DNA from: Adineta steineri
Taxonomy: Eukaryota > Rotifera > Eurotatoria > Adinetida > Adinetidae
Assembly (NCBI GenBank): GCA_905250115.1
Contig: CAJNOI010000265.1
Span: 9,077 to 73,076, forward strand
DNA: 64,000 nucleotides
Direction: 5' to 3'
Within the stretch, counting starts at the first letter, position 1. Each line of letters starts with the position of its first letter. Shown in pieces: positions 1 to 12,122 of this stretch. A model generated the notes under the pieces. It was not told where the DNA came from. It did not search any database and saw only the letters and a program-made list of their open reading frames with translations. Made by a program: the position numbers and the translations under genes.

Positions 1-186
1 AGTTGATTCTGATGTTGTAGTTGATTCTGATGTTGTAGTTGATTCTGTTGTTGTAGTTGATTCTGATGTTGTAGTTGATTCTGTTGTTGATGTTGTTGAT
101 ACTGTTGATGTTGTTGTTGATGTTGGTGTTGTTGATGTTGATGTTGTTGATGTTGATGTTGTTGATACTGTTGATGTTGTTGTTGA

Positions 187-228
<42 letters not shown>

Positions 229-235
229 ACGGACA
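1..235. repeat. 18-bp and GTTGTTGAT-type tandem repeat coding a Thr/Ser tract
   Basis: Bases 1-90 are near-perfect copies of an 18-bp unit (GTTGATTCTGATGTTGTA). Bases 90-230 are a less regular GTTGTTGAT-type array. Read on the minus strand the whole block is open and gives T-T-S-E-S-T units and mixed T/S runs of the mucin-like protein. Confidence 0.85.
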
Positions 236-635
236 GTCATATCTGAAAAAAAAGAACGAACATCTTTTAAAAATTCTCATAACAAATAGAAAACTTTTTA
301 TATAAAGTATTCACTGATGATAATATTTTATATTTTCCTAAATGATCGCCATTAATCTATTGTTTTACCACAAATGAATGTGTAGATGCACGAGGGATAG
401 AATATCTACACCTACACCCTCTTTTTGATCGAAGCTTACCTTTTGTCGCAGTTGTCGCCACGGTTGTTTCTGTTGTCATATTTGTTGTTGGCATTTTTTC
501 CGCATTATTTGTCTTTTTCGTTAAAATAATAGTTGTAGGAACGACAACGATTACTATAACCAACAAAACAACTGCAATCCAAATGACTTTTTTTCGAGTA
601 CGCATACATCTAGAACACAGAATAATTTTTATCAT
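1..635 (-). CDS. Mucin-like single-pass membrane protein (5' part; runs off the window)
   Basis: Two exons are visible: 635-440 and 242-1. The donor after position 440 (GTAAGC) and the acceptor before 242 (poly-pyrimidine then CAG) join in frame. Residues about 1-16 are basic and Cys-containing, followed by a hydrophobic segment (about 17-39), which suggests a type II membrane anchor. After it the chain is almost only Thr and Ser: first mixed T/S runs, then a regular six-residue unit T-T-S-E-S-T encoded by an 18-bp tandem repeat. Such Thr/Ser tracts are typical of O-glycosylated surface proteins. The stop codon lies outside the window, so the C-terminal domain is unknown. The plus-strand Leu-rich frame over the same repeat is an antisense artefact. 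No family name is assigned. Confidence 0.72.
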
Positions 636-903
636 TTACGAAAGTTCAATTCTGCATACGATGTAATTGATTGAATAATTGATGTTTCTCTTGCGTCATC
701 CATAACTAATTGAGACTGAAAAGCAAATAAAACAAGACTTTTTCTATGATTTATTTTTTCAATGATTAACATAACATACCACTATTGTATTCTGATGCAT
801 TGACAATGATTTGGCTAAGTGTGATGCTTTTCTGACAATTTACGATGCAGAATCTATTAGAATCAGACAACAAAGATGTTAGAAATAGGGGTGTTACTTC
901 ATC

Positions 904-921
904 TTTACTGTATACAGTAAA
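904..921. repeat. Perfect 18-bp palindrome
   Basis: TTTACTGTATACAGTAAA reads the same on both strands. It lies just outside the left arm of the inverted-repeat element at 930-1353 and may belong to the end of that element. Confidence 0.6.
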
Positions 922-929
922 TATAAAGT

Positions 930-1353
930 AAATCTTTATCGTTATTTTTTAAAGAATAAAGATAAGGAAATAAAGTAAATCTTTATATTTATAAAATAAA
1001 AATAAAGAAAAAGTTACTTTATTTTATCCTTTCCAAGTAGATCGCCAAATATTATAAGGACACATGCTAAAAAAGATTCTGGAGAGAAGTTTTTTCATAA
1101 ATCTTTTATGTTTCACATTCATTTGCTGGCATTATTCCATATTAGAATATGGTTAGTGATAGAAAAAAATTGTGATCAATATTATCTGTTTTTATATCAA
1201 TTATTTGTCTATTTACCGATTAGTTAAAAATATTTTCTTTATTCTTCATTTTAACTTTACTTTTGCAAATAAAGATTACCGTTATCTTTATTTTATAAGT
1301 ATACAGATTTACTTTATTTCTTTAGCTTTATTCTTAAAAATAAAGATAAAGAT
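930..1353. mobile_element. Probable non-autonomous inverted-repeat element (MITE-like)
   Basis: The left arm, about 930-1004, and the right arm, about 1282-1353, are inverted copies of each other. Both contain AAAGTAAATCT followed by TATA and TTATAAAATAAA, with only scattered mismatches and one small gap over roughly 72-75 bp. They enclose a loop of about 275 bp without coding potential. The long imperfect arms and lack of an ORF suggest a foldback/MITE-type insertion. Exact ends and a target duplication could not be fixed by eye, so the superfamily is unknown. Confidence 0.55.
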
Positions 1354-3612
1354 TTTCGTTATTTTATGCTTTATTATACTAGTTAGAAAAAGATCTAATG
1401 TTTGGCAGATGGTTCTTCTTATCAAATTTTCTCATTTCTCCTACCTTCTAACAAGTAATTACTTTATTAACAGCTGAAGTCAGTTATTCTCTCTTCATAG
1501 AAAGAGTATAATATCAGGGTTTTGCATAAACTAACCAGCTGAAACAAATAGAATAATCCTCAAAAAAAAAGATCTGCTCCATTACCATATTTTTTTATTA
1601 TATCAGAACTATTTTGCTAACCGGAAAATATATATTTATGACAGAGAAATAACATATGACAAAGTTTTATAAAAAAAAGTGAAAAATATATATGGAATAA
1701 AATAGACTATAAACATGAGTTTAAGACATCTCTACCAGATTATCAGTTTAATTAATAGTATCCGTGTGAAAAATATGATCTGATTATTCTATCAGTTAGT
1801 TTAAAATTCGACTTAAAATAAAGGAGTACTAATCTAGCAGCTGTCACTTCGTTTGTTCTGACCCAAAATTTGATGAGCGGATCGAATACACTTAAAATCC
1901 GAAAATCAAATTCAGACTGAAAAATAATCTAACGATTTCGATTTGAACGAGAGTTAAAATTAGGGCTGCCACAGATTTTAAATGAATAAACTAAACCATT
2001 TCTTGTCTATCTTATTTACTTTTCTACTTTAATTATATGAAAAATACTCAAAAGTCTTGTTGGTCTTGATAGTATCTAGTAAACGATACGTAAAGAGGGT
2101 TGATATCAATACTGATTATCAGATAATCTGATAATCTGATCTATTAAAATCATAAGTAATATTTGTCATTAGAAAAAAATCTCAGCTCCAAAGACTATAC
2201 TCAGTTCACTAGGATTCTCTCATGAACGCATATCAAAAAAGAAAACGACACAGTTGTAATCAATGAAAGTAGCGGAGCAAATCTTCATTTTTCTCTGTTT
2301 TTTTTTTAATTTAGAAATTTTGTATGTCTCCATACACTGTTTGCAAGGGAAACCTGATATTTTCTCTATTTCCGCCACCCTCAGAACGATATTTAACTAT
2401 ATTTATTATAACTAAAAGTAAAAGAGAAAGACTATCCACCTGATTTGTATTTATCATCTAACTTCTGGCATTGTTTTTCAACATGCAAATAACAACTTGT
2501 TAGGGTAAAAATTAATTTTCTCTTCGTGGATGCATGTAATTGGAGATTTCCTAATCAATCACTGACGTTTTTATTAATCTGGATATCTTAATTATATTAA
2601 AAGATTGTCTTACATTTTGTACAAATATTAACAATTATTCCATCACATTTGGAAGTTTTCAACACTCGACAATTATATTGGACTCGTACAAAGAAAAATA
2701 TTTCATAATTAAATTTTATTTTGAACATTTTCTATTTTTTTTTTTGTAGAAAAACTAAAAAAAAGTTTATGTTATTTGCTTAAATTCTATTTTTTTTGTG
2801 AAATACAGATCGAAAAGAGTCTAAAAGTGTAGGGTGTGGGTATTCTATTCATCTAATACATATATTCACCTCAACATTTACCTTTGCATAACACTAAGAT
2901 ATTTTATTTTACAAATGGTGAGAAAAAAACAAATTCTTGAGGATGTGGAGATGATAGACATTCACAACATGACTTTTTTTCTCGGCAATAATCGTATAAA
3001 GAATTAGTTTATTTTGTTATATTTTTACAAGATAACATTAGAAATCTATGAATTTAATCGATTTTCATCTCTTTATGTTCATAAGTCAATAATTGTCAGA
3101 ATTATTCGCTGTTACTTTCGACTTCTAATCGATAAGAAACGATTAAAACAAGGAGAAAAATATAAATTATGCGCTTAATGATAGATAAGTATTTGTTCTT
3201 CGTTTATTCTTTTTTTTATACATATAACCAGGTTGTATCGAAGTAGACAACGATATAATATCATTGTTACTTTTAACATGCATCAATTCATTCCCCACGT
3301 GCATATTACATACTAAAGATATACCTATAATAACAAAAAAAAAATAAAATACAAAAGAACGTATATATTATTCAGACGTTTTCATTGCGTAAGTAAAGTG
3401 TGTATATCGATTGTTAAATACTCATCTCAAATCGAGAATAAAATAAGATAAAAATTGTGAATTTAAACATCGCACAGACATAATTCAATATTTGATTAGC
3501 TCAATAAAACTTGTGTTTATTTTTGTACTTTATTATGTTTTAGTTGACAATTAAAATCTTTACTATCGTTGTATTGATCTTCATCTATTAGTTATTCAAA
3601 AAACAAAAACAA

Positions 3613-4671
3613 ATGTCCAATCAAGAATATCGATTATCCGGTCGCTTAGGTGCCGATTCAATTAAATTAAATAAATCATCGTCGATTCCTGAACCGGGTC
3701 CAGGACAAGTACAAATTAAATTTCATGCTTGTTCTGTCAATTATCGTGATTTGCTCATCAGTAAAGGATTGTATCCAGTATCAGCGAAAACCGATATCGT
3801 CCCGATATCTGATGGTGCTGGAGAAATAACAGCTGTTGGTGAAAATGTTACTGATCTGAAGATTGGTGATAGAGTGACACCTAATTTTAATCAAGATCAT
3901 CTTCAAGGACAATTAACAGAAAAAGAAAGTGCAGCATGTCTTGGCAGTGGATTGGATGGTTGTCTTCGTCAATATGGTGTTTTTCGAGCTTCTAGTTGTG
4001 TAAAAATACCTGATTCACTCTCCTATGAAGAAGCGTCTACCTTACCTTGTGCAGCATTAACAGCCTGGAATGCTCTCTATGGAAACTCGGACAAACCTTT
4101 AAAATCAGACCATACTGTTCTCGTGCAAGGTACGGGTGGTGTTAGTGTTTTTGGTGCACAATTTGCTTTAGCAGCTGGTGCAAAAGTCATCCTGATTTCA
4201 TCAACTGATACGAAAATCGCTCGAGTTAGACGATTTCTTGTCCACAGAAATCTTTCTACAATTAATTATTCGGCAACTCCACAATGGGGTAGAAGAGTTA
4301 AAGATCTGACTGGTGGACGAGGAGTCGATCATATTCTGGAAATTGGTGGTGAAAAGACCTTAAAACAATCATGTGAAGCTCTAGCATTTGGTGGTACAAT
4401 CAATGTTATCGGATACCTTAGTATGATAGGTACTGGTCCAAGTATGAGTGGACTAGAAATTTTCATCGCAGTATTGTCGAAGAATGCTTGTATTCGTGGT
4501 CTTGCCATTGGTAGTGTTGAACAATTCAATGCGATGAATGCCGCTATTGAAACACATAAAATTAAACCAATTGTGGATAAAGCTTTTGAATTTGAAGATC
4601 TGAAGAATGCTTTCGAATATCTATCGGGACAGAAACATATTGGAAAGATTGTTATCAAAGTGCCACAATGA
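3613..4671 (+). CDS. MDR-family NAD(P)-dependent alcohol dehydrogenase / quinone-oxidoreductase-like
   Basis: Intronless, 352 residues, the usual length of the medium-chain dehydrogenase/reductase family. The N-terminal GroES-like half contains N-Y-R-D (residues 43-46), where zinc-dependent members have the catalytic zinc ligand, and no other zinc-ligand set is evident, so a zinc-independent reductase is likely. The Rossmann part shows the G-T-G-G-V-S nucleotide-binding turn at 173-178, L-T-G-G-R-G-V-D-H at 232-240 and the typical C-terminus ending G-K-I-V-I-K. The segment that normally reads L-G-A-D before I-N-Y is altered (about 209-218). The ATG is the first in frame and follows an A-rich leader. 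Lack of introns among intron-bearing neighbours, and similarity to bacterial/fungal members, make horizontal origin possible but unproven. Substrate unknown. Confidence 0.88.
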   Translation: MSNQEYRLSGRLGADSIKLNKSSSIPEPGPGQVQIKFHACSVNYRDLLISKGLYPVSAKTDIVPISDGAGEITAVGENVTDLKIGDRVTPNFNQDHLQGQLTEKESAACLGSGLDGCLRQYGVFRASSCVKIPDSLSYEEASTLPCAALTAWNALYGNSDKPLKSDHTVLVQGTGGVSVFGAQFALAAGAKVILISSTDTKIARVRRFLVHRNLSTINYSATPQWGRRVKDLTGGRGVDHILEIGGEKTLKQSCEALAFGGTINVIGYLSMIGTGPSMSGLEIFIAVLSKNACIRGLAIGSVEQFNAMNAAIETHKIKPIVDKAFEFEDLKNAFEYLSGQKHIGKIVIKVPQ

Positions 4672-5734
4672 ACACTTTATATAAATTATTAATTAACTGA
4701 TTCTTAGAATTTAGAATTAAACTAACCTATTTATAATTAAAATTGATAAATATATTTTTTCTTTTCATCGACAAAAGTGTTATTTGTTTGGATATGTTAG
4801 TACTATCAAATATGAATTGAATAGAGTATGTGACAATAATTATTCTTGTCTAATCTTCACCTTTCAGATCATTGAGTAGGTATTGCAATAACAGCTACAC
4901 GATTTTTTTAGTTGGGTTCTGATCAATACGAGAACTAAACTCAATAATGTCAAAAACGTTTCACCTCCAATTTATATAAGACGATATGTTTATCGATGTC
5001 CTATTCCACGAACAACATAAATGACAAGTATCCTTTGAATAGTCAGTAATATCTCGACTGTGTTGTCGTTTGATTAGTAATCGACATTGATTTGTTTGTT
5101 AATTGACGAAGGAAATAGGATAATGTTCATATATATGGCTAATAAATAGTAGAGAGAAAGACTATGAATAGCAACGATGATCCATGTAGTCTAGAATATG
5201 TTCGTGATCGATGTATAACAATAAAATTCGTTGAGTAAATATGAAACATAATTTCCGATCAACAGAGCATATAAAAGACTAAAACCACTGATTGGTTGAG
5301 AAAAATAAGAATGACATAGAATCGGAATACTTGAAACCACCTGTAATTCGAATATACAATGCGATTAACACGAAAGAAAGCCTAACAATTTCTCATAAAG
5401 TAAATAGATATATGAGACTCAATGTTTTGTTCAAGATGAACTGTATTCATACAATGTAATAATAGAGATTATCCAACTAATTCTACTTTTAAACAGATAA
5501 TTTCAGGTATCATATTACTTATCTTGAACGATTACGACTATTGAATTTGTTTTAAGTGAAACGGTAAGGAATTTGTACTGCTTCTAACACCTGTCGATGA
5601 GTGAATTTGAGCTCTAAATCCAATTATTCTAACTATTTAGATCGTTCTATACTAATGAGGCAGTAGACGAAGGTCAGTCTATAAACATAAATCATCACAT
5701 ATTTTCTCTAATTTTTATCTGAATAACAAATGTA

Positions 5735-5880
5735 TCTTCTATATATATAAAGAAGAATGTCTGTTTGTTTGTTCGCTACGCATTTGGAGACCTTACGAGT
5801 AAATGCAATGAAACTTTCCAGAAATTGTGTCTACACCCAGGTGGTTCTGTGATAGCTAACGTCACCAAACCATCTATGAC
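5735..5880. repeat. Possible interspersed-repeat fragment
   Basis: A (TA)n run leads into TGTCTGTTTGTTTGTTCG and then a less AT-rich, non-coding stretch (for example GAAACTTTCCAG). This layout resembles ends of interspersed repeats seen in many invertebrate genomes. Only one copy occurs here, so the call rests on appearance alone. Confidence 0.3.
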
Positions 5881-6171
5881 ACTTCTGTATATACAAGGAA
5901 AAGTAAAGAGGGGGTCGGATACGGAAGATATTTGAAATTTAAATATTTTGCAGCAGATACCTCCGCTAGTTGATAATAAAACAACATGCTAGAAAAAAAT
6001 CATTAATATAATTATATATTGACATATCATCATTACTGTATAGATCATTCCTTTGTCCGCTGATAAAATAGTATTCAAAACATTTTCTTTTAATCTTTTT
6101 CTAAAGCAGAAGTATGTGAGTACTTGCTTAATTCGACTTCTAATATAAATGAAACAAAAAAGAATTATTTT

Positions 6172-6440
6172 ATCAATTTCTCAGTTATATAAATGTGATA
6201 AATGAATACTTTATTGATATCTCATTTATATAAATGTGACAAATGAACACTTCACTGTAGGTTAGGAAAAGAAAAAAAGAATTTTTCTTTATTGATGTCT
6301 CATTTATATAAATGTGATATATGAACACTTTATTGAAGGCTAGGAGCAAACGAAAAAAAGAATTTTTTTTATTGACATCTCATTTATATAAATATAACAA
6401 GTGAACACTTTACTGTAAAATTAGGAAAGAAAAAAAGAAA
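6172..6440. repeat. Tandem repeat, ~80-bp unit, about 3.3 copies
   Basis: The core TCATTTATATAAATGTGA, followed by a tract containing TGAACACTT and a purine run (GAAAAAAAGAATTT), recurs near 6220, 6300 and 6380, with a shorter diverged copy near 6180. The core itself contains the palindromic TTATATAA. Confidence 0.7.
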
Positions 6441-6954
6441 AGTTTTTTGAATCCATTTATCATTTATTTTCGAAATAAGAACAATCTTCTTAATGTTCAT
6501 TTACATTATAAGTCGAATTAGACATCTCATGTCGTCCACACTTAAAAGAATTTTTCTTTCGTTATATCGTTCGTTCCCTGTTCATCTACGAAGAGAGGAA
6601 AGAAAAAAAGATATTTTAACCTCTCTTTCTCTGACTAATTAGTTTGTTCTTTTCCCTTCCCATATTCATTTGTGTTTCGTTGCGTTTCGTTTCATTTCGT
6701 TTAGAGAGTAGTTGCATAAGTTCGCTGTCTATTTAACCCTTACTCTACACTAACAATCGAGAAATAATTCAATATAGAAACTAATATACATTTAACATAA
6801 TTATTGAGTGTTGTCTTCGTACAGTATACGTTAGAATATTTTATATCAGTGTAATTTCACTATACAAAAGACGTCATTTACACTCGTTCTATTGTGTTCC
6901 TCTTATCGATATTTATGTTAAACATACATCGAATAAAAATATTTTTCTCTTCAG

Positions 6955-9900
6955 ATGTATTACTTACTAATTATATTTACATTAGTAATTGATGTAAGTT
7001 ATGGTTTATTTTCTCCTCAAAATTCGGATTGTGATGCTCATGGTCTTAAAATAACTGGTAATGATATAATGTTGGTTAAAGCTTTAGGTGATTCCAAATT
7101 ATTTCTTATTCGATTTGCTCCTTACGATTATGTATCTCAATCGCTTCAGTGCGTGATTCCATACAATGATACCAATCAATATGTATATTCAGTAAGTATT
7201 GGTGAAAAACAAAATTCCAATCAAACACATTTTTTTTATGCGGGAAAAATATTAAATAATTCATCGCCTATTGGTTCATTAGACCATGGCGACATGTTTA
7301 TTGGTATATTAGTCAATAATTATCGTCAAAATACATTTATTTCTGCAGATACAGAGACATTATTCAATTGCAATCATTTTCAATATCAATCACTTCAATT
7401 TCTTTCATCTTATGGTCATCAAGAGTTTTTTGTATTCGCTGTTGAACCTTACGGTCAATATGCAATTGGCATAGCAAAAGATTTTATCTTTACTTATCAT
7501 CCATTTGTTGATAATAAGATAAAAACAAAGAATAGCAGTTTGTTATGGGCTCCTAATACAGTATTTATACCTATAGCAGTTGATACACATACTTCATATA
7601 CTATTGTTGCTGGTTTTGTTATTAATGGTCCTTTGTTTCGAGTACGTGCAACACCTACAGTTTATGTGATATCAAACTCTGGCCTTAATGTATTATCAAC
7701 ATGGTCATATGTAGTTGCATTAAATTCATGGGAATCATATTTAACTTATTCGAATCTTAAAGCATGGTCAAATAAATATGTTATGTCAGTAACTATTAAT
7801 TTAGATGATCCTAGTCGAGTACTTGTTGGTATGCCATTTCTTAATACTGTATTTTTATTAATTGTTAGTTCAAATGGTACTAATATCATATTAAATAGTT
7901 TTGTAAATAATGGAGATTCAATAGAATTTGGAAAGAATGTTGCGTGGTTATCAAATTCTGAAGCAGCAATATTAACTTCAAACTGTTTAATTAAGAATTC
8001 TTCAAAAGTTTATTTATATAAATCATTAAATAATATGTCATTATCACCATCACATTCAGCAACATTTCCTAATATTCAACAACGTTTACCACCAACAATA
8101 AATTCTCGTTTTATTCAAATGATTTCAACGCCAAGTTCACTTGCTATACTTGGAGTTAATAGTGAAATACTTCTTCTGTTACCTTCTCCACCAGGATATG
8201 TTTCATCGACAACTTTAGCTGCAACTGATTCAATATTTATTGTCAGTGAATCAATGATGTGTATGCCTGGTACATTTAAAAATAATAGTAGTATTTTTCC
8301 ATGTTCTCTATGCCCAAGTGGTACAAGAAATCCGAGTAATCTCGCACCTATATCATGTATAACATGTTCATCAGATACATTTTGTCCAATTGGATCTGTA
8401 AGTGATGTAAATAAAAGCTTTCTTTATCCTCGCTCGCAAGCACATGTTTATCCACGTTCACCTGACATAATTGTATTCGATGAAATTCTTCTTCAAAATA
8501 TGTTTTCAACTAGTGTGAATGAACTCTGTATTTTTATTTCACCTCTTTTTTGGGTACTAATAGTTATTGGTATTGTTATTATTATATTAGCTATTATGGG
8601 TATAATTAAACGGTGGGTTCAACATCCTGTTGCTCATAAAGTACGTTATCATGTAAAGAATATCTTTCGACAAGCTGATCTCATCGTTAGTATTACTAGA
8701 AAATTTTCATTTTTTTATTGTTTGATTACTTTATTTATTTAGCATGAAGGTGAAATGTGGATGGGTGGATTACTTTCATTTGCTGTTATTGTTCTTCTTA
8801 TATTTGCATATACATTTTCTGTCGCCTTTTATCGAGAATATCCATCAGAAAATAGTGGTCCATCAACATTTACTTGTGGTGAAACAATCCGTAATGTTAA
8901 ATATGAAAGTGGTCTACAATCACTCTCAATTCCAGCTTCACATGATGAACAACCAATGTTGGATCTTCTTAATGAACAAAATTATATTCTTCGTTTAGAT
9001 GTATTAAATACCGTTGTGTCATGTAAAAATTTAGTCGTTGAACAAAGTTTTGGATCTTCAACAACAAAATTAATTCCAAATTGTATATACACAAATGGAA
9101 TTTTATCAGCTCATGTTAGATTATCCTATCATAAAGTAATAATTAAATGGATTTTTAACGATATTGCATTTATCGGTGGTATACGCATTAATCTGTTAGC
9201 TGATGAAGAACATTATGAAATGTATCAATTGAAAGAACTCGATTACAGTCAGACAATTTTCGATTATTTTAATCGAACATTATCACAAACGATGGCTATT
9301 CATTTAGAATTGACTAAAGTAAATTCTTTGGTTTTTCTTTTAAATTAATTTTATCCATTAAAATCACTTAGGCAATCAATGAAACAGAATCACTAACAGG
9401 ATATAAATCAAAATTTTCAGGAATTTGGAATCCAAATTTTGTCGTTGATGAAAATCATATGTTTATTTCATCTGAAGATTATATTACATCAGTTGATCTT
9501 ACATCAACTACATTAACTATGTTTATAAGTGAAACATCATATTATATTAAAAATCGTCAATTACCTATTGCTAAATTACGTGAAATTGTTTTTCATAATC
9601 TTCTTTTTACAATTGTTTCTCTTGACATTTTTCGACTTATTATACTTCTCTATAAATTAGTTATGCTTCCTTCAATCAATATTCTTCTGATACACTTCAG
9701 AAATAAAAAAAGAATTATATTAACAAAAATGGAAAGTGTTGATCATGATACAATGACTGATGATTATGATACAACAGTAGATGATCATGATACAATACCA
9801 TATGATCATCTTATATCAGTAGATAATCATGATACAACAACAGATAATCATGATACAACAACAGATGATCCTGATACAACAACAGATGATCCTGATACAA

Positions 9901-9989
9901 CAACAGAAGATCATACTACAATAACAGATAATTATAATACAATAGGAAGATCAACAGGAAATGATTATTATATCGTTGACGTTAATTGA
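6955..9989 (+). CDS. Multi-pass membrane protein with ephrin-receptor-like Cys motif (bdelloid-type family)
   Basis: Three exons, 6955-8685, 8743-9318 and 9372-9989, with GT-AG junctions in phase 0, give 974 residues. A signal peptide (about 1-18) precedes a long extracellular region rich in N-glycosylation sequons. Around residues 435-485 a Cys cluster (C-x-P-G-T then C-x-x-C-P-S-G-T and C-x-x-C) resembles the ephrin-receptor-like/GCC2-GCC3 repeat. One TM segment follows (about 527-552), then a second just after the first intron (W-M-G-G-L start) and a third near residue 830-850. The cytosolic tail ends in an unusual D-x-D-T-T-T-D repeat. I recall many similar proteins in bdelloid gene sets, but their function is unknown; a surface receptor or adhesion role is only inference. 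Confidence 0.82.
9763..9945 (+). repeat. In-frame tandem repeat coding D-H-D-T-T-T-D units
   Basis: About ten imperfect copies of an 18-bp unit (GATCATGATACAACAACA and variants) encode the acidic/Thr-rich cytosolic tail of the preceding membrane protein. The most similar adjacent units (GATCCTGATACAACAACA) are identical, which suggests recent slippage. Confidence 0.75.
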
Positions 9990-10862
9990 TGAATAAATAA
10001 CTTGTACATAAAACTTTTTCTTTAATCAATTAATCAGTTTTTGTTATTCTTTCACTAAAATTGTTTGTCACTATAGGAGTATTATATACGACATGTGACT
10101 AATGAACTAAACAGTTCATCATTTCTCTCTGTTTTCATATAATCATGTAATAACGTTTGTCCAATTTTCGGACACATTTCTCGACGTTTTTATATTATTC
10201 CATTTTTGATATTGTTGAGCGCGATACATCTTGTTACGTTTTCTTCTTTCATGCGTTTAGATTTTCTGTCTCTATAATTCTTTCGATATGCGTTTGTTCC
10301 TTATCAAATACATGATATGCTTTCATCTACTTCTCTTTGTCATACATCTTTAATATGTAGAAACATATGAAAAGAGAACGTTCGTTTCCGAAGATAGTAC
10401 AGGTAACGGAAAAAACTTTGGAATATTCAGAAATGGTTTCGCAAAATTTAATGCTTCATTAGAACTAAGCTTTACATATGTAATAAGTGTAGTTATTCAT
10501 TGAGTGAATGGATGATTGTGTGAGTAATATATTTGAATCTTGCCTTATACATATATTATTTTTTTCGAATAATCAATTGAAAAAAAACAAACTCAACTTC
10601 AGTTGTTATTGTTCTACACAATTGATTTTATCGAATGTGATAGTTCACTAATTAAAATAAACAGGTGTATTATATTTATATTTTTGTCGTCTCATTTTAC
10701 TCATGAGCAGAGCACGGATATGGACTCCATTGTCCTTCACATGTTTATAATACTTGCATTCACACACACACATATATAGTATATATTGATCTCAATTGTC
10801 TTATACAAATAAGAATGACACAGGAAACGATTTTACACAAAAAAAACTTGTCTGCATACTTG

Positions 10863-10906
10863 AGGGTGTGGGTGTAGTTAAGATTAATAAGATACACCCA
10901 CACCCT
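10863..10906. repeat. Telomere-like hairpin, perfect 14-bp arms
   Basis: AGGGTGTGGGTGTA (10863-10876) is followed after 16 bp by its exact reverse complement (10893-10906). The arms contain TGTGGG, the telomeric unit reported for Adineta. This is the cleanest copy of a family seen at least seven times in this window. Confidence 0.85.
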
Positions 10907-11787
10907 TCGTGATGCAAAGGATCAATTCAGTATGATCATATTTTCATCATTATTAAACAACTATTCGGATATTTAGTATTTTCAATAACTTGAACAGCTG
11001 ACGTAATTTATCGGGAAATAGGAAAATAACAGAAATAATTGAGTAGTATATGAAACATCAGCATGAAAATGAATATTAGTCTGTTATTTTGACGTATGTT
11101 ATCACTTAGGCTACTACTTGATTATAGCAACAAAGAAGAGAATATATTGCAAATCCTCTTAACAGCAAGCAATTAACATCCTACTGGTAAGTAAATCAAT
11201 CTCACAGACACGATATTGAGGAAATATCTTTATTATGAAAGAAATGACGAAAAACTCGAGCAACTTTTCCAAAGTATTGTATTTATTTGTCTTAACACTG
11301 ATTACGATCATTTTTAATTCATTTCTTTCATCGATATACGAATGTTTTGTTTATTCATCCAATTAAAAAATAATCGTCTTGTTGTTGTTAGTCTGTTTTT
11401 AGGCTTAATAAACGTTGTTGAAGTTTTGCTGATTTATTTTACTTCATTTAAATCAAATTTGTTGAAGTTAATAATACATTTCTCATTTCCAGCACGTCTA
11501 CAATCACTATGAGAATATTTATTCTCAATCTAGATGAATCATAAAATATGTGAATGAGCAATAATTAAAATACGAATTAGTAATAATCTTAGAACAATAA
11601 AAAACTCCTATTCGAGCAGTATTAAATTATGAAATGTGTAATAATTAATCCATTAAATAGCAATATTAACTTCATATTTTAGCAATAAGAAAAACGAAAA
11701 TGAGCAATTAATCCACTATTGTATCAATAAAGTTTTTTTTTGATTTAGATGGTCTGCATATTTTTCTTTTTGTGCCGATTTTAGGAT

Positions 11788-11835
11788 GAGTGGCGTGGGT
11801 GAGTTAAGAGTAGAGAGACCGACACCCACACCCCG
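11788..11835. repeat. Telomere-like hairpin, imperfect arms
   Basis: GGCGTGGGTG (11793-11802) pairs with CACCCACACC (11823-11832) with one mismatch across a ~20-bp spacer. Same family as 10863-10906. Confidence 0.7.
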
Positions 11836-12122
11836 TGCGAAAACGATTTCTTTTGGTACAAGAATTCATTTTTTCTTATTTCATTGTTTTGTCACCTGAT
11901 ATTTTTTATTTAAGAAAAACAAAATATATCACAAGGCGCAGCACGAACAGCTCTTCAATGTTCAACGTAAAGCTGATTTGAATTGTATAATTCTTATTGT
12001 GAAGAAAAGCAAAATTGTGTGCGACCAATATTCGCTGTCTTGAATAAATACTTTTCATACAAAGACAAATCTTTTTTTCTTATCTTATATATTAAATAAA
12101 CTATTCTTTGTCAAGTGTAAAG

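Larger units (their letters stand above)
636..3612. other. Intergenic, AT-rich; no gene recognised
   Basis: About 3 kb between the mucin-like gene and the oxidoreductase. It holds an inverted-repeat element (930-1353), a short palindrome (904-921) and degenerate copies of the telomere-like repeat near 2826-2880 and 2938-2975. The open frame at 1172-1477 overlaps the inverted-repeat arm and is not credible as a gene. Otherwise poly-A/T-rich sequence without coding character. Confidence 0.6.
4672..6954. other. Intergenic region with repeats, no gene recognised
   Basis: About 2.3 kb. It contains a possible interspersed repeat at 5735-5880 and a tandem ~80-bp repeat at 6172-6440. The last ~200 bp before 6955 are AT-rich leader of the following gene. 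No coding exon was recognised. Confidence 0.55.

Noticed and set aside
75..305. Plus-strand Leu/Met-rich open frame
   Set aside because: It is the antisense of the Thr/Ser repeat, which has splice signals and a TM exon on the minus strand.
1172..1477. Plus-strand 101-codon hydrophobic frame
   Set aside because: It overlaps an inverted-repeat arm and has no domain or codon character; low-complexity AT-rich DNA.
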